Shown: positions 33,806 through 43,412, counted from the first letter of the stretch. The stretch: DNA of 64,000 nucleotides from JAUVRX01 sp049664225 (GCA_049664225.1 JBATEX010000190.1:186001-250000), one strand, 5' to 3'. Made by a program: numbers and translations. The notes: generated by a model not told the origin, from the letters alone.

Positions 33806-35601
33806 GATTGCGGTTCTCTCGGCTCTTCTCCTGAATCGTTCGGAGTCTCGACGCCCGTGAGCGCAATCCCCAGCTCTGACAGCTGGGCTTCATCGACTGT
33901 CGACGGAGCTTCGGTCATCAGACAAGTCGCCGAGGTTGTTTTTGGGAAGGCGATCACATCTCTGATCGAAGAGGCACCGGCCATCACCATGACGATACGG
34001 TCCAGACCCAGCGCCAGGCCACCGTGCGGTGGCGCCCCATAGCGCAGAGCATCCAGCAGGAATCCAAAGCGCTCGCGGGCCTCCTCGGCGCCAATCCCCA
34101 GAGCTGTGAACGCCCGCTGCTGGAGATCGGGGTCGTGAATTCTAATGGATCCCCCCCCAAGCTCCAGGCCGTTCATCACCACATCGTAGGCGCGGGCGCG
34201 AACGCTGCCAGGATCTGTTTCCAGCCTGTCCAGATCCCTTGGATCCGGGCTCGTGAACGGATGGTGGCAGGCGTACCATCGCTGCGACTCCTCGTGCCAT
34301 TCGAACAGCGGGAATTCGGTCACCCAGACGAAGGCGTGGCGATCGGCCGGCACCCGATCGAGCTGGTGGGCTGCCTGCAAACGAACAGCTCCAAGGGCGG
34401 CTGATGCTACCTGGCTAGGGCCAGCCACCAGCAAACCCAGATCTCCATCGGCGATTTCCAGCCGAGCGGCGACGGAGCTCAACTCTTCCTGGCTCAGCAC
34501 CCCCTTGACCTGAAACTGGAGCTCGCCGTCGGTCTTCTTCACTGTCAGGACTCCAGCGGCGCCGTGGTCCCGAGCCACTTGCGCCCACTCGTCGATCTGC
34601 CGGCGACTGCTGTTAGCGGCCCCGGCTACGCTGATACCGCGGATGACCCCTCCGTCCGCTGCTGTCTGACGAAAAGCGCGAAACTCACTTTCCGACACCA
34701 GGTCGGTGAGGTCGCCGATCTCCATCCCGAATCGGAGATCCGGACGATCAGTCCCAAACCGGCGGATCGCCTCCTCGAAAGTCATTCGCGGGAACGGCAG
34801 CTCGGGCTCGATGCCAGCGAGAGGGAAGATCCTCGCAAACAGGCTTTCGATGAGCTCGAAGATCTCGTCCTCGGTCGGAAAGGACATCTCGACGTCGACC
34901 TGGGTGAACTCAGGCTGTCGATCGGCGCGCAGATCCTCGTCTCGAAAACAACGGGCAATCTGCACATAGCGATCCAGTCCTGAGACCATGAGAATCTGTT
35001 TGAACAGCTGCGGGGACTGCGGCAGGGCGTAGAAGGACCCGTGACGAACCCGGCTCGGAACGAGATAGTCTCGAGCTCCTTCAGGCGTCGAGCGGGTGAG
35101 AATGGGTGTCTCGACGTTGACGAAGCCCCGCTCGTCGAAGTGCTCCAGAACCTCGAGAGTGACCTTGTGCCGCAGCCTCAGGTTGGCTTGCAGCTCGCTC
35201 CGACGAAGGTCCAGAAACCGATATCGCAGCCGCGTCTCTTCGGTAGCGTCGACTTCCCCTTCCACGGCGAAGGGCAACGGAGCCGACCGGGAGAGAATCT
35301 CCGCCCGATCGAGGATCACCTCGATCTCGCCCGTCGCCATCTCCGGATTGATGTTCTCCTGTGAGCGTCTTTCGACGACCCCCTCGACATCCACCACCCA
35401 CTCGAGACGCACCGCATCCAGGCTCGCGGCCACCCCTGGATGCTCGTCGGGCCTGACGACCACCTGAACCACCCCAGAATAGTCTCTCAGCTGTAGAAAG
35501 ATCAGACCGCCGAGGTCTCTTCGCCGACGGACCCAGGCTTGCAACCTCACCCGGTCTCCAACCTCACCGGCCGATATCGTTCCTGCTCCACGGCGCTTCA
35601 T
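33802..35601 (-). CDS. aspS: Aspartyl-tRNA synthetase, bacterial type
   Basis: Charges tRNA-Asp. 599 aa, bacterial architecture: N-terminal OB domain (QAWVRRRRDLGGLIFLQLRD), class II core motif 2 FRDEDLRADRQPEFTQVDVE, an inserted GAD domain (about residues 290-420) and motif 3 GLALGLDRIVMVMAGASSIR. The start is the ATG at 35601 with a GAGGAG site, overlapping the hisS stop by ATGA. The open frame extends 41 codons further upstream into hisS without support. Whether it is discriminating or also charges tRNA-Asn cannot be judged here. Confidence 0.96.
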   Translation of the reverse strand: MKRRGAGTISAGEVGDRVRLQAWVRRRRDLGGLIFLQLRDYSGVVQVVVRPDEHPGVAASLDAVRLEWVVDVEGVVERRSQENINPEMATGEIEVILDRAEILSRSAPLPFAVEGEVDATEETRLRYRFLDLRRSELQANLRLRHKVTLEVLEHFDERGFVNVETPILTRSTPEGARDYLVPSRVRHGSFYALPQSPQLFKQILMVSGLDRYVQIARCFRDEDLRADRQPEFTQVDVEMSFPTEDEIFELIESLFARIFPLAGIEPELPFPRMTFEEAIRRFGTDRPDLRFGMEIGDLTDLVSESEFRAFRQTAADGGVIRGISVAGAANSSRRQIDEWAQVARDHGAAGVLTVKKTDGELQFQVKGVLSQEELSSVAARLEIADGDLGLLVAGPSQVASAALGAVRLQAAHQLDRVPADRHAFVWVTEFPLFEWHEESQRWYACHHPFTSPDPRDLDRLETDPGSVRARAYDVVMNGLELGGGSIRIHDPDLQQRAFTALGIGAEEARERFGFLLDALRYGAPPHGGLALGLDRIVMVMAGASSIRDVIAFPKTTSATCLMTEAPSTVDEAQLSELGIALTGVETPNDSGEEPREPQS

Positions 35602-36860
35602 GGCGATCTCCTCAAGTAGGTCGCAAGATCTCCTCGAGGCATCGTCTCCTGACTGCCCTGCTCGAGATCTCGCACTGTCACCGTGCCCGTAGCCCGCCCC
35701 TGCTCGCCAATCAGGACTACCCACTTGACACCCGCTCGATCAGCCCGCTTGAGCGCCGACCTCACGGACCGATCCGTCAGCTCTGCGAGCACTGGTAGAT
35801 TCTCGCTTCGCAGCTCCTCCGCCAGGGCCACCGCCTCAGCCGCCGACACCGGAGGCACCGCGGCCACGGCCACGAGAGAGGCCTTCAGGGCCTCGATTCG
35901 AAACCGCTCCGGCAGCACCTCGATCAAGCGGTCTTCACCGATCGCAAAGCCGATGCCAGGCAACGGCTGGCCGCCGAGCTCCTCGATCAGCCCATCGTAG
36001 CGGCCGCCGCCGACGATGGCGTCCTGGGCGCCGAGCCCTGCAGCGATGATCTCGAACACGGTTCGGGTGTAGTAGTCGAGACCGCGCACCAGGCGAGGCT
36101 CTATCGAATAGGCGACGTCGTGCCGATCCAACATCTTGCAGACCGCATCGAAGTGCCCTGCACTCGAGGCATTCAGAAAATCCTCGAGCCGTGGTGCCCC
36201 TTGCAGCACGCCGTGGTCCGCCGGATCCTTGGAGTCCAGAATCCTCAATGGATTGCTGCCCAGACGCCGCTGGCTGTCGGGACTCAGCGCCTCGCGATGC
36301 GGCTCCAGATACTCCACAAGACCCTTTCTGTAGGCCTCACGCGACTCTTCATCACCCACAGTATTGAGCTGGACAACAAGCCCTTCGAACCCCAGGACGG
36401 ACAGAAATCGCACCAGCATCAGGATGACCTCGCCGTCGCTCTGAGGTCCAGCGTCGCCCAGGAGCTCCGCACCGATCTGGAAGAACTGCCGATAGCGGCC
36501 TTTCTGGGGTCGCTCGTAGCGGAAGTGCGGGCCGATGTAGTACACCTTGAGCGGCAAAGCGGCGCTGTGCATCCCATGTTGAACGAAAGCTCGAGCCACC
36601 GAGGCCGTGCTTTCGGGTCTCAAGGAGAGGCTGCGCCCTTTGCGATCGGTGAACGTGTACATCTCCTTGCCGACAATGTCCGTGCCCTCTCCGACCGAGC
36701 GCACAAAGAGCTCCGTATCCTCGAGTATGGGAGTCCGGATCTCCGAGTAGCCGTAGGCACCGAAGGTCTCTCTCGCAGCCCGCTCCACCGCCGCCCACAC
36801 GGCTGTGTCCGGTGGCAACAGGTCGCGGGTGCCCTTGACTGCCTGTATCTTGCGTCCCAT
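35598..36860 (-). CDS. hisS: Histidyl-tRNA synthetase
   Basis: Charges tRNA-His. 420 aa with motif 1 (GYSEIRTPILEDTELFVRSV), motif 2 GPHFRYERPQKGRYRQF, the histidine-A motif LVRGLDYYTRTVFE, motif 3 GIGFAIGEDRLIEVL and a C-terminal anticodon-binding domain (LRSENLPVLAELTDRSVR). The ATG at 36860 heads the hisS-aspS-aroB block. A strong nine-base-pair hairpin lies 48 bp upstream (36908-36930), in the shared leader region with the divergent glycosyltransferase gene. Confidence 0.96.
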   Translation of the reverse strand: MGRKIQAVKGTRDLLPPDTAVWAAVERAARETFGAYGYSEIRTPILEDTELFVRSVGEGTDIVGKEMYTFTDRKGRSLSLRPESTASVARAFVQHGMHSAALPLKVYYIGPHFRYERPQKGRYRQFFQIGAELLGDAGPQSDGEVILMLVRFLSVLGFEGLVVQLNTVGDEESREAYRKGLVEYLEPHREALSPDSQRRLGSNPLRILDSKDPADHGVLQGAPRLEDFLNASSAGHFDAVCKMLDRHDVAYSIEPRLVRGLDYYTRTVFEIIAAGLGAQDAIVGGGRYDGLIEELGGQPLPGIGFAIGEDRLIEVLPERFRIEALKASLVAVAAVPPVSAAEAVALAEELRSENLPVLAELTDRSVRSALKRADRAGVKWVVLIGEQGRATGTVTVRDLEQGSQETMPRGDLATYLRRSP

Positions 36861-36907
36861 CCTCTAGAAACCTCTCCGTCGATCGATTGGTGCCGCCAGA
36901 TGCCGTT

Positions 36908-36930
36908 GCGGGGGCGTCAAGCGCCCCCGC
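36908..36930. promoter_or_regulatory. Strong hairpin between divergent hisS and GT2 genes
   Basis: GCGGGGGCG (36908-36916) and CGCCCCCGC (36922-36930) pair perfectly across a five-base loop. There is no T-run on either side, so it does not look like an intrinsic terminator. Its position in the hisS leader suggests an RNA element or a protein-binding palindrome. Confidence 0.5.
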
Positions 36931-36992
36931 GACGACCGGAGCAATGATAACGTACCGCAGGCCTCATACGCCCCCGTCTTCTGGCCTTCCCG

Positions 36993-37694
36993 ATGCCGCC
37001 TGAGAGTCCCTCCATCGACGTGGTCATTCCGGCCTACAACGAGGAGGCATCGCTGCCGCTGGTTCTGGCAGCGATTCCTCGAACTCTAGTGTCTCGGGTC
37101 GTGGTCGTTGACAACAACTCCACCGACGCGACGTCGGAGGTTGCAGCCGCCGGTGGAGCGCAGGTCGTCAAAGAGCCTCAGCCCGGTTATGGCAGCGCTT
37201 GTCTCGCCGGACTCGCCTATATCCGTCGCCATCAACCGGCCGATGTCGTCGTGTTTCTCGATGGCGACTTCTCCGACCATCCCGAGGAGCTCCCGTCCCT
37301 TGTAGCGCCTATTGGCGAGGGCGATTTCGATCTCGTCATCGGCTCACGAGTGCTGGGAAGCCGGGAGCCTGGAGCTCTCCTCCCCCAGGCCAGGGCCGGC
37401 AATTTCATCGCTTGCAGGATGATCCGAGCCCTGTACGGCTATCGCTTCACCGACCTCGGTCCCTTCCGGGCCATATCGTGGTCGGCCTTGGAGAGCCTGG
37501 AGATGTCGGATCCCGACTTCGGGTGGACGGCAGAGATGCAGGTCAAGGCCCTGCGCCAGGGGCTGCGAGTCACCGAAGTTCCGGTCAGCTACAGGAAACG
37601 GGTCGGCGTTTCGAAAATCACCGGCACCCTTCGCGGCACGATTCTGGCCGGCTACAAGATTCTCTGGACCGTGCTGCGCTACAGTACAGCGTGA
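36993..37694 (+). CDS. Family 2 glycosyltransferase (DPM1/DPG-synthase-like)
   Basis: Transfers a sugar from a nucleotide donor, probably to polyprenyl phosphate. 233 aa with the GT-A opening VVIPAYNEEASLPLVLA, VVDNNSTDATSEVA, the metal-binding VVFLDGDFSDHPEEL and the family-typical GIGSR-like DLVIGSRVLGSREPGALLP, GYRFTDLGPFRAI and FGWTAEMQVKALRQGLRVTE. It lacks C-terminal membrane helices, so it would be peripheral. Its stop overlaps the start of the thioesterase gene by one base (TGATG). Confidence 0.9.
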   Translation: MPPESPSIDVVIPAYNEEASLPLVLAAIPRTLVSRVVVVDNNSTDATSEVAAAGGAQVVKEPQPGYGSACLAGLAYIRRHQPADVVVFLDGDFSDHPEELPSLVAPIGEGDFDLVIGSRVLGSREPGALLPQARAGNFIACRMIRALYGYRFTDLGPFRAISWSALESLEMSDPDFGWTAEMQVKALRQGLRVTEVPVSYRKRVGVSKITGTLRGTILAGYKILWTVLRYSTA

Positions 37695-38131
37695 TGTCCC
37701 TCCCTCCCGTCCGCTCCACTACCGAGGTCGAGGTCCGATACGCCGAGACGGATCAGATGGGAGTCGTCCACCACGCGAACTATCTGGTGTGGTTCGAGCT
37801 GGCGAGGACTCGACTCTGTACCTTTTCCGGCTTTCACTACCAGCAGATCGAGGACCTCGGCTATCACCTGATGGTCACCGCCTGTCAGGTCGAGTATCGA
37901 CGAGGGGCACACTACGGCGAAACCTTGGAGATCGACGCCTGGCTGGCCGATCTCGCGAGCCGCCGACTCCGGTTCGCCTACGAAGTCAGGCGAGGGGTGG
38001 AGGTCCTGGCGACCGGGCTGACAGAGCATGTCTGGGTGGAAGCAGCATCCGGCCGCCTGTGCCGGACCCCCGAACCCTTGAGGGAGCCATTCGCTCGACT
38101 GGCGACCCCATCCGTCGACGCGATCTCTTGA
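37694..38131 (+). CDS. YbgC/FadM-type acyl-CoA thioesterase
   Basis: Hot-dog-fold thioesterase that hydrolyses acyl-CoA or acyl-ACP. 145 aa. The segment VRYAETDQMGVVHHANYLVW contains the catalytic Asp of the 4HBT family, followed by FELARTRL. The middle holds CQVEYRRGAHYGETLEIDAW and the rest alternates strands as expected. The ATG at 37694 is chosen from the one-base overlap with the GT2 stop; the open frame upstream is a shadow of GT2. aroC begins 15 bp downstream, so the three plus-strand genes are likely one operon. Confidence 0.9.
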   Translation: MSLPPVRSTTEVEVRYAETDQMGVVHHANYLVWFELARTRLCTFSGFHYQQIEDLGYHLMVTACQVEYRRGAHYGETLEIDAWLADLASRRLRFAYEVRRGVEVLATGLTEHVWVEAASGRLCRTPEPLREPFARLATPSVDAIS

Positions 38132-38146
38132 TAGGCTGAAATTGCA

Positions 38147-39328
38147 ATGCGGCGACTCCGACTCACGACAGCGGGAGAGAGTCATGGCCCCGGCCTGACA
38201 GCCATTCTCTGCGGAGTGCCCGCAGGTCTGACGATCGATCGCGATCGGATCCGGCACGAGCTGCGCCGCAGACAGCATGGCTACGGAAGAGGTCGTCGGA
38301 TGCAGATCGAGCAGGACGATGTCGAGTTCAAGGGCGGTCTGCGGGGTGGCGAGACCCTCGGCTCGCCGATCTGCATCTGGATTCGCAATCGCGACTTCGA
38401 GAATTGGCAGGGGGTCATGGATCCCCTCGAAATCGACGCCGCCAAGGCGGAGCAGAGAAGGCTGCACTCACCCCGCCCCGGCCACGCCGACCTAGCAGGT
38501 GGACTGAAGTACAAGCGGCGAGATCTCCGCGACGTGCTCGAACGAGCTTCGGCTCGGGAGACCGCGGCACGAGTGGCAGCAGGCGCCATCGCCAAGCAGC
38601 TATTGGCTAGGTTCGGAGTCGAAATCAGCAGTGGAGTCCGATCCCTGGGCCCCATCGGGATCGATCGTCCGGTGCCCGCCTGGAATCAGCTCAGCGCCAT
38701 GAACGACGAGTCCCCCCTGCGGGCCATTTACCCCGAGCTCGAGCAGGAGATGGTGGAGCTGGTGGACAGAGCCAAGCAAGAGGGCGAAACCCTGGGTGGC
38801 AGTGTCACCGTGATCGCCCACAACGTGCCGATCGGCCTGGGCTCCCATGTGCAGTGGAGCGAGAAGCTCGACGGCCGGATCGCGCAGGCCATCATGTCGG
38901 TGCCGGCTGTCAAGGCGGTCGAAGTCGGCAGTGCGATCGAGGCCAGCAGTGGCTTCGGAAGCCTGGCCCACGACCCGATAGCCTTCAACCAGGACGTCGG
39001 CTGGCAGCGCTCCAGCAATCGAGCCGGCGGCACCGAGGGCGGTATCACCAACGGACAAGACGTGGTGGTCACCGCCTACATGAAGCCGATTTCGACACTG
39101 TCCAGGGGGCTGCCCTCCGTCGATCTCGACACGATGGCGGAGCGCCTCTCGCAATACGAGCGGAGCGATGTGACGGCCTTGCCGGCGGCCGGAGTCATCG
39201 CCGAAGCCATGCTGGCCCTGGTTCTCGCCGACGCTTTGCTGGAGAAACTGGGAGGAGACTCTTTGTCCGAGATGGAAGCCCATTGGGCGTCCACGCAGCA
39301 ACTCCAGCGCGACTGGCCCAACTGCTGA
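38147..39328 (+). CDS. aroC: Chorismate synthase
   Basis: Last step of the shikimate pathway (EPSP to chorismate, needs reduced FMN). 393 aa. Signature segments are RLTTAGESHGPGLTAILCGV, RRQHGYGRGRRMQIE, RPGHADLAGGLKYKRRDLRD followed by VLERASARETAARVAAGAI, and a C-terminal RSDVTALPAAGVIAEAML in place of the more usual RHDPC.VPRA. It belongs to the Actinobacteria/Acidobacteria-type long form. It converges with the DMT transporter gene, with a 35-bp gap. Confidence 0.95.
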   Translation: MRRLRLTTAGESHGPGLTAILCGVPAGLTIDRDRIRHELRRRQHGYGRGRRMQIEQDDVEFKGGLRGGETLGSPICIWIRNRDFENWQGVMDPLEIDAAKAEQRRLHSPRPGHADLAGGLKYKRRDLRDVLERASARETAARVAAGAIAKQLLARFGVEISSGVRSLGPIGIDRPVPAWNQLSAMNDESPLRAIYPELEQEMVELVDRAKQEGETLGGSVTVIAHNVPIGLGSHVQWSEKLDGRIAQAIMSVPAVKAVEVGSAIEASSGFGSLAHDPIAFNQDVGWQRSSNRAGGTEGGITNGQDVVVTAYMKPISTLSRGLPSVDLDTMAERLSQYERSDVTALPAAGVIAEAMLALVLADALLEKLGGDSLSEMEAHWASTQQLQRDWPNC

Positions 39329-39363
39329 CACCCAGTTGCTGATACACAATCAAAGCCTGGACA

Positions 39364-40245
39364 TCAGAGTAGAACGAGACCGACCCCGGCCCCCATGAGA
39401 AGGACTGCCAGCACCTGCTGAAGATCGATCTGCTCGCCAAAGAACAGCCAACCCGACACCAGAGCCAGAAGAGAGCCAACGGCTCGTTTCAGAGTTTCTA
39501 CCAGGCCCACCCAGACCCGGGTAATCGCGACCAGTTGAAGGCCGAGAGCCAGCACGCTCACCGTCACCAAGGCAGTCACGAGACCCGACCAGCGGCGAAC
39601 CTCCGAGAAGCTGCTCTCTCCAGGACGTACCAGGAGCACCAGCACCAGGACCAGCGCAACCCCTGCGCTTAGAATCGTCCCGTGAGCTGGAACGCTGGCA
39701 CTGGCGACCGCCAGCTTGTCCAAAGGCAGGGCCAGGGACCAAAGGGCAGCGACCAGAACCATCAGCAGACTTCCCCGCTCCTTGCCCAGGCGTCGCCAGA
39801 TCGGCAGTTCTGAGCTCTCTCTCTGGCGATCGACGTTCAGCCAGAAGGCGCCGAGGACGACGGCCGCGATACCGAGCCACTCGAACCTCCCGGGCCGCTC
39901 GCCAAGAAGCGGAATGGCGAGCAACGACGTGAAGACCGGAGTCAGGGACAGCATCGGAATCGTCAGGCTCAGGGGGGAGATTCGCACCGCCTCCAGGAAG
40001 ATCAGATTGGCAACCACGTTGAGCAGCACAGATCCCAGTCCCGGAACCCAATAGCCCGCCGACGGCACTGCCGCGTCTGCCCAGATCCACCAACCGATGA
40101 AGGCCGGGATCATGCCCGCGGCCAGGACAAAGAGAAGAGGTACCGGGCGAATCCTGTGCGAGAGGGCCTTGCGCAGCAGATCTGCGCCAGCAAAGCCGAT
40201 CGCGCAGCCCAGAACTAGAGCCAAGGAGAGGAGTGGCACCGACAT
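39364..40245 (-). CDS. DMT-superfamily (EamA) permease
   Basis: 293-aa integral membrane protein with about ten hydrophobic helices in two homologous halves. Each half has the EamA pattern, e.g. LLNVVANLIFLEAVRISPLS with LLAIPLLGERPGRFEWLGI in the first, and GLVETLKRAVGSLLALVSGW with FFGEQIDLQQVLAVLLMGAG in the second. Such proteins export metabolites; the substrate cannot be predicted. It stands alone on the minus strand between aroC and the PilB/GspE gene. Confidence 0.88.
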   Translation of the reverse strand: MSVPLLSLALVLGCAIGFAGADLLRKALSHRIRPVPLLFVLAAGMIPAFIGWWIWADAAVPSAGYWVPGLGSVLLNVVANLIFLEAVRISPLSLTIPMLSLTPVFTSLLAIPLLGERPGRFEWLGIAAVVLGAFWLNVDRQRESSELPIWRRLGKERGSLLMVLVAALWSLALPLDKLAVASASVPAHGTILSAGVALVLVLVLLVRPGESSFSEVRRWSGLVTALVTVSVLALGLQLVAITRVWVGLVETLKRAVGSLLALVSGWLFFGEQIDLQQVLAVLLMGAGVGLVLL

Positions 40246-40389
40246 ATCTGAATCCCAGACCTGGTGCCGATTGTAACCTCGGCCCCACGGACAAGGTGGA
40301 ACCCGGCACAGTCTCGGGAAGTGGCTACTGCTAAACTCACCTACGCTTCGAGAGCAGATACTCTCGAGCGCAGGTCCACGGCCACAACC

Positions 40390-42153
40390 ATGAGTCTCAG
40401 CCCCAAACTACTTGCGCAGATCCTCGAGCGCCAGGGCCTCCTCAACACCTCCCAGGTGGCACAGGTCGTCAAGGAGTCGAAGAAGGCGGGGGCGGAAGAA
40501 AACGGCTACCGTGCGTACGAGCAGCACGCACTGGGCTACGAGGTCATCCAACGCCTGCAGTTCCCCAGCCCCAAGGATCCATCGGGGGTCCTCGGAGAAG
40601 TGGAGATCGCCAAGGCGGTAGCGGCTGACGCCGATCTCGAGTTCGTCCGCATCGATCCTCTCGATCTCGATGCGGACCTCATCGAGAGCAGGATGTCCCG
40701 ACCCTTTGCCAAGCGGCACCGAATGCTGCCCTTGGGGATGCGAGACGGTCGGCTGCAAGTGGTCTGTGCCAACCCATACGACCTCGAAAGTATCGACTCG
40801 TTTCGCCGCATCGTCGAACGGGACATCGACCTGCTGGTCGCTTCCGAGCCCGACATCCTGAAGGGCATCAACGAGTTCTACGGACTGCGTCACTCGGTCA
40901 AGAGGGCGGAGAAGGACCTCTCTCAGGGAATCGACCTCGGCAATCTCGAAGCCCTTGTACGGATGAAGGACGAGGCCGAGATCGAGTCCAGCGACCAGCA
41001 CATCGTCAACGCGGTCGAGTTCATGCTGCAGCACGCCTACGACACCAGGGCGAGCGATGTCCATATCGAGCCGAAACGCGAGGATTGCCTCATTCGATTC
41101 CGCATCGACGGCGTGCTTCATGACATCCAGACCATTCCCAAGATCGTTCACAAGGCGGTCGTCAGTCGCATCAAGACCATGTCTCGACTCGACATCGCCG
41201 AGAAACGACGTCCACAGGATGGCAGAGTCAAGACCCAACGCGGAGGCCAGGAGATCGAGCTCAGGGTATCGACCCTGCCGGTGGCTTTCGGCGAGAAGCT
41301 CGTGCTGCGGATCTTCGATCCAGAGGTCCTGATCCAGGATCTGCCGTCTCTCGGGTTCTACGAGGACGAGCTCCAGCTGTTCAACGATTTCATCACCCGG
41401 CCTCACGGCATCATTCTGGTCACCGGTCCGACGGGCTCGGGAAAGACGACCACCCTCTATTCGGCGCTCACCGCCATCTCGAATCCCGAGCTCAATATCA
41501 CGACCATCGAAGACCCCATCGAGATGGTCTCACCCGACTTCAACCAGACGGCCGTCAACCTCAAAGCAGGCGTGACCTTCGCTTCGGCCCTGCGCCACAT
41601 TCTGCGGCAGGATCCCGACATCATCATGGTCGGCGAGATCCGCGATCCCGAGACGGCCCAGTACTCCATCCAAGCGGCACTGACCGGCCACCTGGTGTTC
41701 TCTACCCTACACACCAACGATGCGGCTTCCTCGATTACCCGTCTGATCGATCTCGGCCTGGAGCGCTACCTGGTCACCTCGACGCTGGCCGGCGCCATGG
41801 CTCAGCGACTGGTGCGCACCGTCTGCCCGCACTGCGCCGAAGATCACTACCTCGGAACCGACGAGATCAAGACCCTGATGCTCTCGGTCCCACCCGGCAA
41901 GCGAGTCAAGGTCAAGAGCGGCAGCGGATGTTTCGAGTGCCGCGGCACCGGCTACCTCGGGCGCACCGGCATCTTCGAAGTCCTGGCCATCAACGATCTG
42001 GTCAAGCAGCTCATCCTCGAGGGCGCCGACGCCCCGAAGATCAAACGAGAGGCGGTGACCCACGGCATGCGGACGCTGCGTCAATCGGCGTTGCGTAAGT
42101 TGGCCGAGGGAGCTACCACCTACGAAGAAGTGATGCGAGCCACATCGCTTTGA
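40390..42153 (+). CDS. PilB/GspE-family type IV pilus or type II secretion assembly ATPase
   Basis: Hexameric ATPase powering pilin or pseudopilin assembly. 587 aa. An N-terminal MshEN/GspE-N domain (FAKRHRMLPLGMRDGRLQVV, NPYDLESIDSF) precedes the catalytic core with Walker A VTGPTGSGKTTTLYSAL, Asp box, Walker B DPDIIMVGEIRDPETA and His box GHLVFSTLHTNDAASS. A zinc-binding tetracysteine module (CPHC ... CFEC, near residue 515) is typical of PilB and GspE. The ATG at 40390 begins a clean N-terminus; 42 upstream codons are open but unsupported. No other pilus genes are in the window. Confidence 0.94.
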   Translation: MSLSPKLLAQILERQGLLNTSQVAQVVKESKKAGAEENGYRAYEQHALGYEVIQRLQFPSPKDPSGVLGEVEIAKAVAADADLEFVRIDPLDLDADLIESRMSRPFAKRHRMLPLGMRDGRLQVVCANPYDLESIDSFRRIVERDIDLLVASEPDILKGINEFYGLRHSVKRAEKDLSQGIDLGNLEALVRMKDEAEIESSDQHIVNAVEFMLQHAYDTRASDVHIEPKREDCLIRFRIDGVLHDIQTIPKIVHKAVVSRIKTMSRLDIAEKRRPQDGRVKTQRGGQEIELRVSTLPVAFGEKLVLRIFDPEVLIQDLPSLGFYEDELQLFNDFITRPHGIILVTGPTGSGKTTTLYSALTAISNPELNITTIEDPIEMVSPDFNQTAVNLKAGVTFASALRHILRQDPDIIMVGEIRDPETAQYSIQAALTGHLVFSTLHTNDAASSITRLIDLGLERYLVTSTLAGAMAQRLVRTVCPHCAEDHYLGTDEIKTLMLSVPPGKRVKVKSGSGCFECRGTGYLGRTGIFEVLAINDLVKQLILEGADAPKIKREAVTHGMRTLRQSALRKLAEGATTYEEVMRATSL

Positions 42154-42162
42154 GCCTGTGGC

Positions 42163-42621
42163 TCAGGGTTGTCGGCCGCGCGCCCGCAGACTCGTCACCA
42201 GATAGCCAATAACGCAACCGACCACGGCGGTCAGCGGCAGCAGCTGCGCGTCGAGGCGACGCCCTTCACCTTCGATCTGGTAGGCCATCCAGTACCCCAG
42301 CATGAGGGGTGCCGCCAAAAACGCGGTGGAAGCCCATCTTCGCTCGCGCTCGGCATGGCGATGAGCATAGTCGCGCTCGTCACTCGTCAGCATGGGATCT
42401 TCGACCACATGCCAGCGAGTGCGGTCGATCTCTTCGTTGCGGGCGGCGGCGGCGAGGCCCGCTACGATTCCCACCGCCAGGAGCACCGGGTGAAGCCACC
42501 GGGCGAGTCCTCCCGGCAGCTCCGGCATCGGTCCACACCCGGCACTGGTGACGAATCCCAGGGTGGCGGTGGCCACGGCAATCCAAAAGGCCACCTTCTG
42601 CGCCCGTTCGAGGGCGCTCAT
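42163..42621 (-). CDS. Small integral membrane protein of unknown function
   Basis: 152 aa, family not recognised. Four hydrophobic segments (about residues 10-28, 42-60, 96-114 and 126-146) flank a charged central loop rich in Arg and Glu (RNEEIDRTRWHVVEDP). Its ATG overlaps the upstream bactofilin-like gene stop (ATGA), indicating translational coupling and perhaps a shared membrane-associated role. Confidence 0.7.
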   Translation of the reverse strand: MSALERAQKVAFWIAVATATLGFVTSAGCGPMPELPGGLARWLHPVLLAVGIVAGLAAAARNEEIDRTRWHVVEDPMLTSDERDYAHRHAERERRWASTAFLAAPLMLGYWMAYQIEGEGRRLDAQLLPLTAVVGCVIGYLVTSLRARGRQP

Positions 42622-43412
42622 GCCGAGGGCGAGCTGAAGTACGTTTCCATCAGGTCGAAGGCCCGCCGGATGTCACCTCCCGGCTCGACGATGCGTCCAC
42701 ACAGCGTGCGGTAGGTCAGGCCGAGTGCTTCCAGGTCCCTTTCCTGTAGCAGCTTGATCAACTCCTCGATGACCCTTTGGGAGGTCGGACCATAGGCCGA
42801 GCGAGCGAACTCCCGCTCGAGGAGGATCAGGGCAAAGAAGAGCGGGTCTGGAAGCTCCGCATCCAACTCGAGGCTGGCCTCGGGCTCTACTACGATCTCG
42901 TCCGACACGCGAACCGTCGGTGTGGCCACGGTCTCGGCGTCGTCCCCTTCCGTCAGCTCAGGTGTCTCCGAGCCCCGTCTGGCAAACAGAGGTAGCGCCT
43001 TCAACTGACCGGCGAAGCGAGAGAACAGGACGAAGAGCTCCTTCTCGGACGAGAAGTTCCCAACCAACTGCGCGCCCTTGCCAATGGACAGCTCCTTCGT
43101 GTCCTGCAACACGATGCTAGCCCTGGCCTGGTTTTCCAGCTGCAGCGAGTGCGCCGAGACCTTCCAGGCGGTCAAGCTTCCTTGGACGTAGCAAGCTTCG
43201 GCACAGCGCACCTGAACGGCTTCCACGTCGGCGTCAGGCTCGATACGGATCGAGCCATTCAGTGACTCGAGGATTCCGTAGTGACCCGAGGTCTCGATCA
43301 CCAGATTCCCAGGCGTTCGTATGTTGAGCTGGCCGTGGGCGTCCGACTGGATTTCGGTACCCAGGGGAATGATCATGGTCGGGGTCTTACTGCTCAAGAG
43401 CTGTTTGGACAT
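42618..43412 (-). CDS. Bactofilin-like beta-helical protein (tentative)
   Basis: 264 aa. Residues about 20-130 consist of short, evenly spaced strands with small and hydrophobic residues (LNIRTPGNLVIETSGHYGIL, GSIRIEPDADVEAVQVRC, EACYVQGSLTAWKVSAHSLQ, ELSIGKGAQLVGN), the rhythm of the bactofilin beta-helix. The C-terminal half is an acidic linker and a helical domain (PTSQRVIEELIKLLQERDLE). Bactofilins commonly neighbour M23 peptidases and scaffold local peptidoglycan remodelling, and an M23 gene lies 38 bp upstream, which supports the call. The match is weak, so another beta-solenoid protein is possible. Start is the ATG at 43412. Confidence 0.5.
   Translation of the reverse strand: MSKQLLSSKTPTMIIPLGTEIQSDAHGQLNIRTPGNLVIETSGHYGILESLNGSIRIEPDADVEAVQVRCAEACYVQGSLTAWKVSAHSLQLENQARASIVLQDTKELSIGKGAQLVGNFSSEKELFVLFSRFAGQLKALPLFARRGSETPELTEGDDAETVATPTVRVSDEIVVEPEASLELDAELPDPLFFALILLEREFARSAYGPTSQRVIEELIKLLQERDLEALGLTYRTLCGRIVEPGGDIRRAFDLMETYFSSPSA

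Noticed and set aside
40408..41406. 332-codon frame on the minus strand
   Set aside because: It is antisense to the PilB/GspE gene, whose motifs are unmistakable; long antisense frames are expected in GC-rich DNA.
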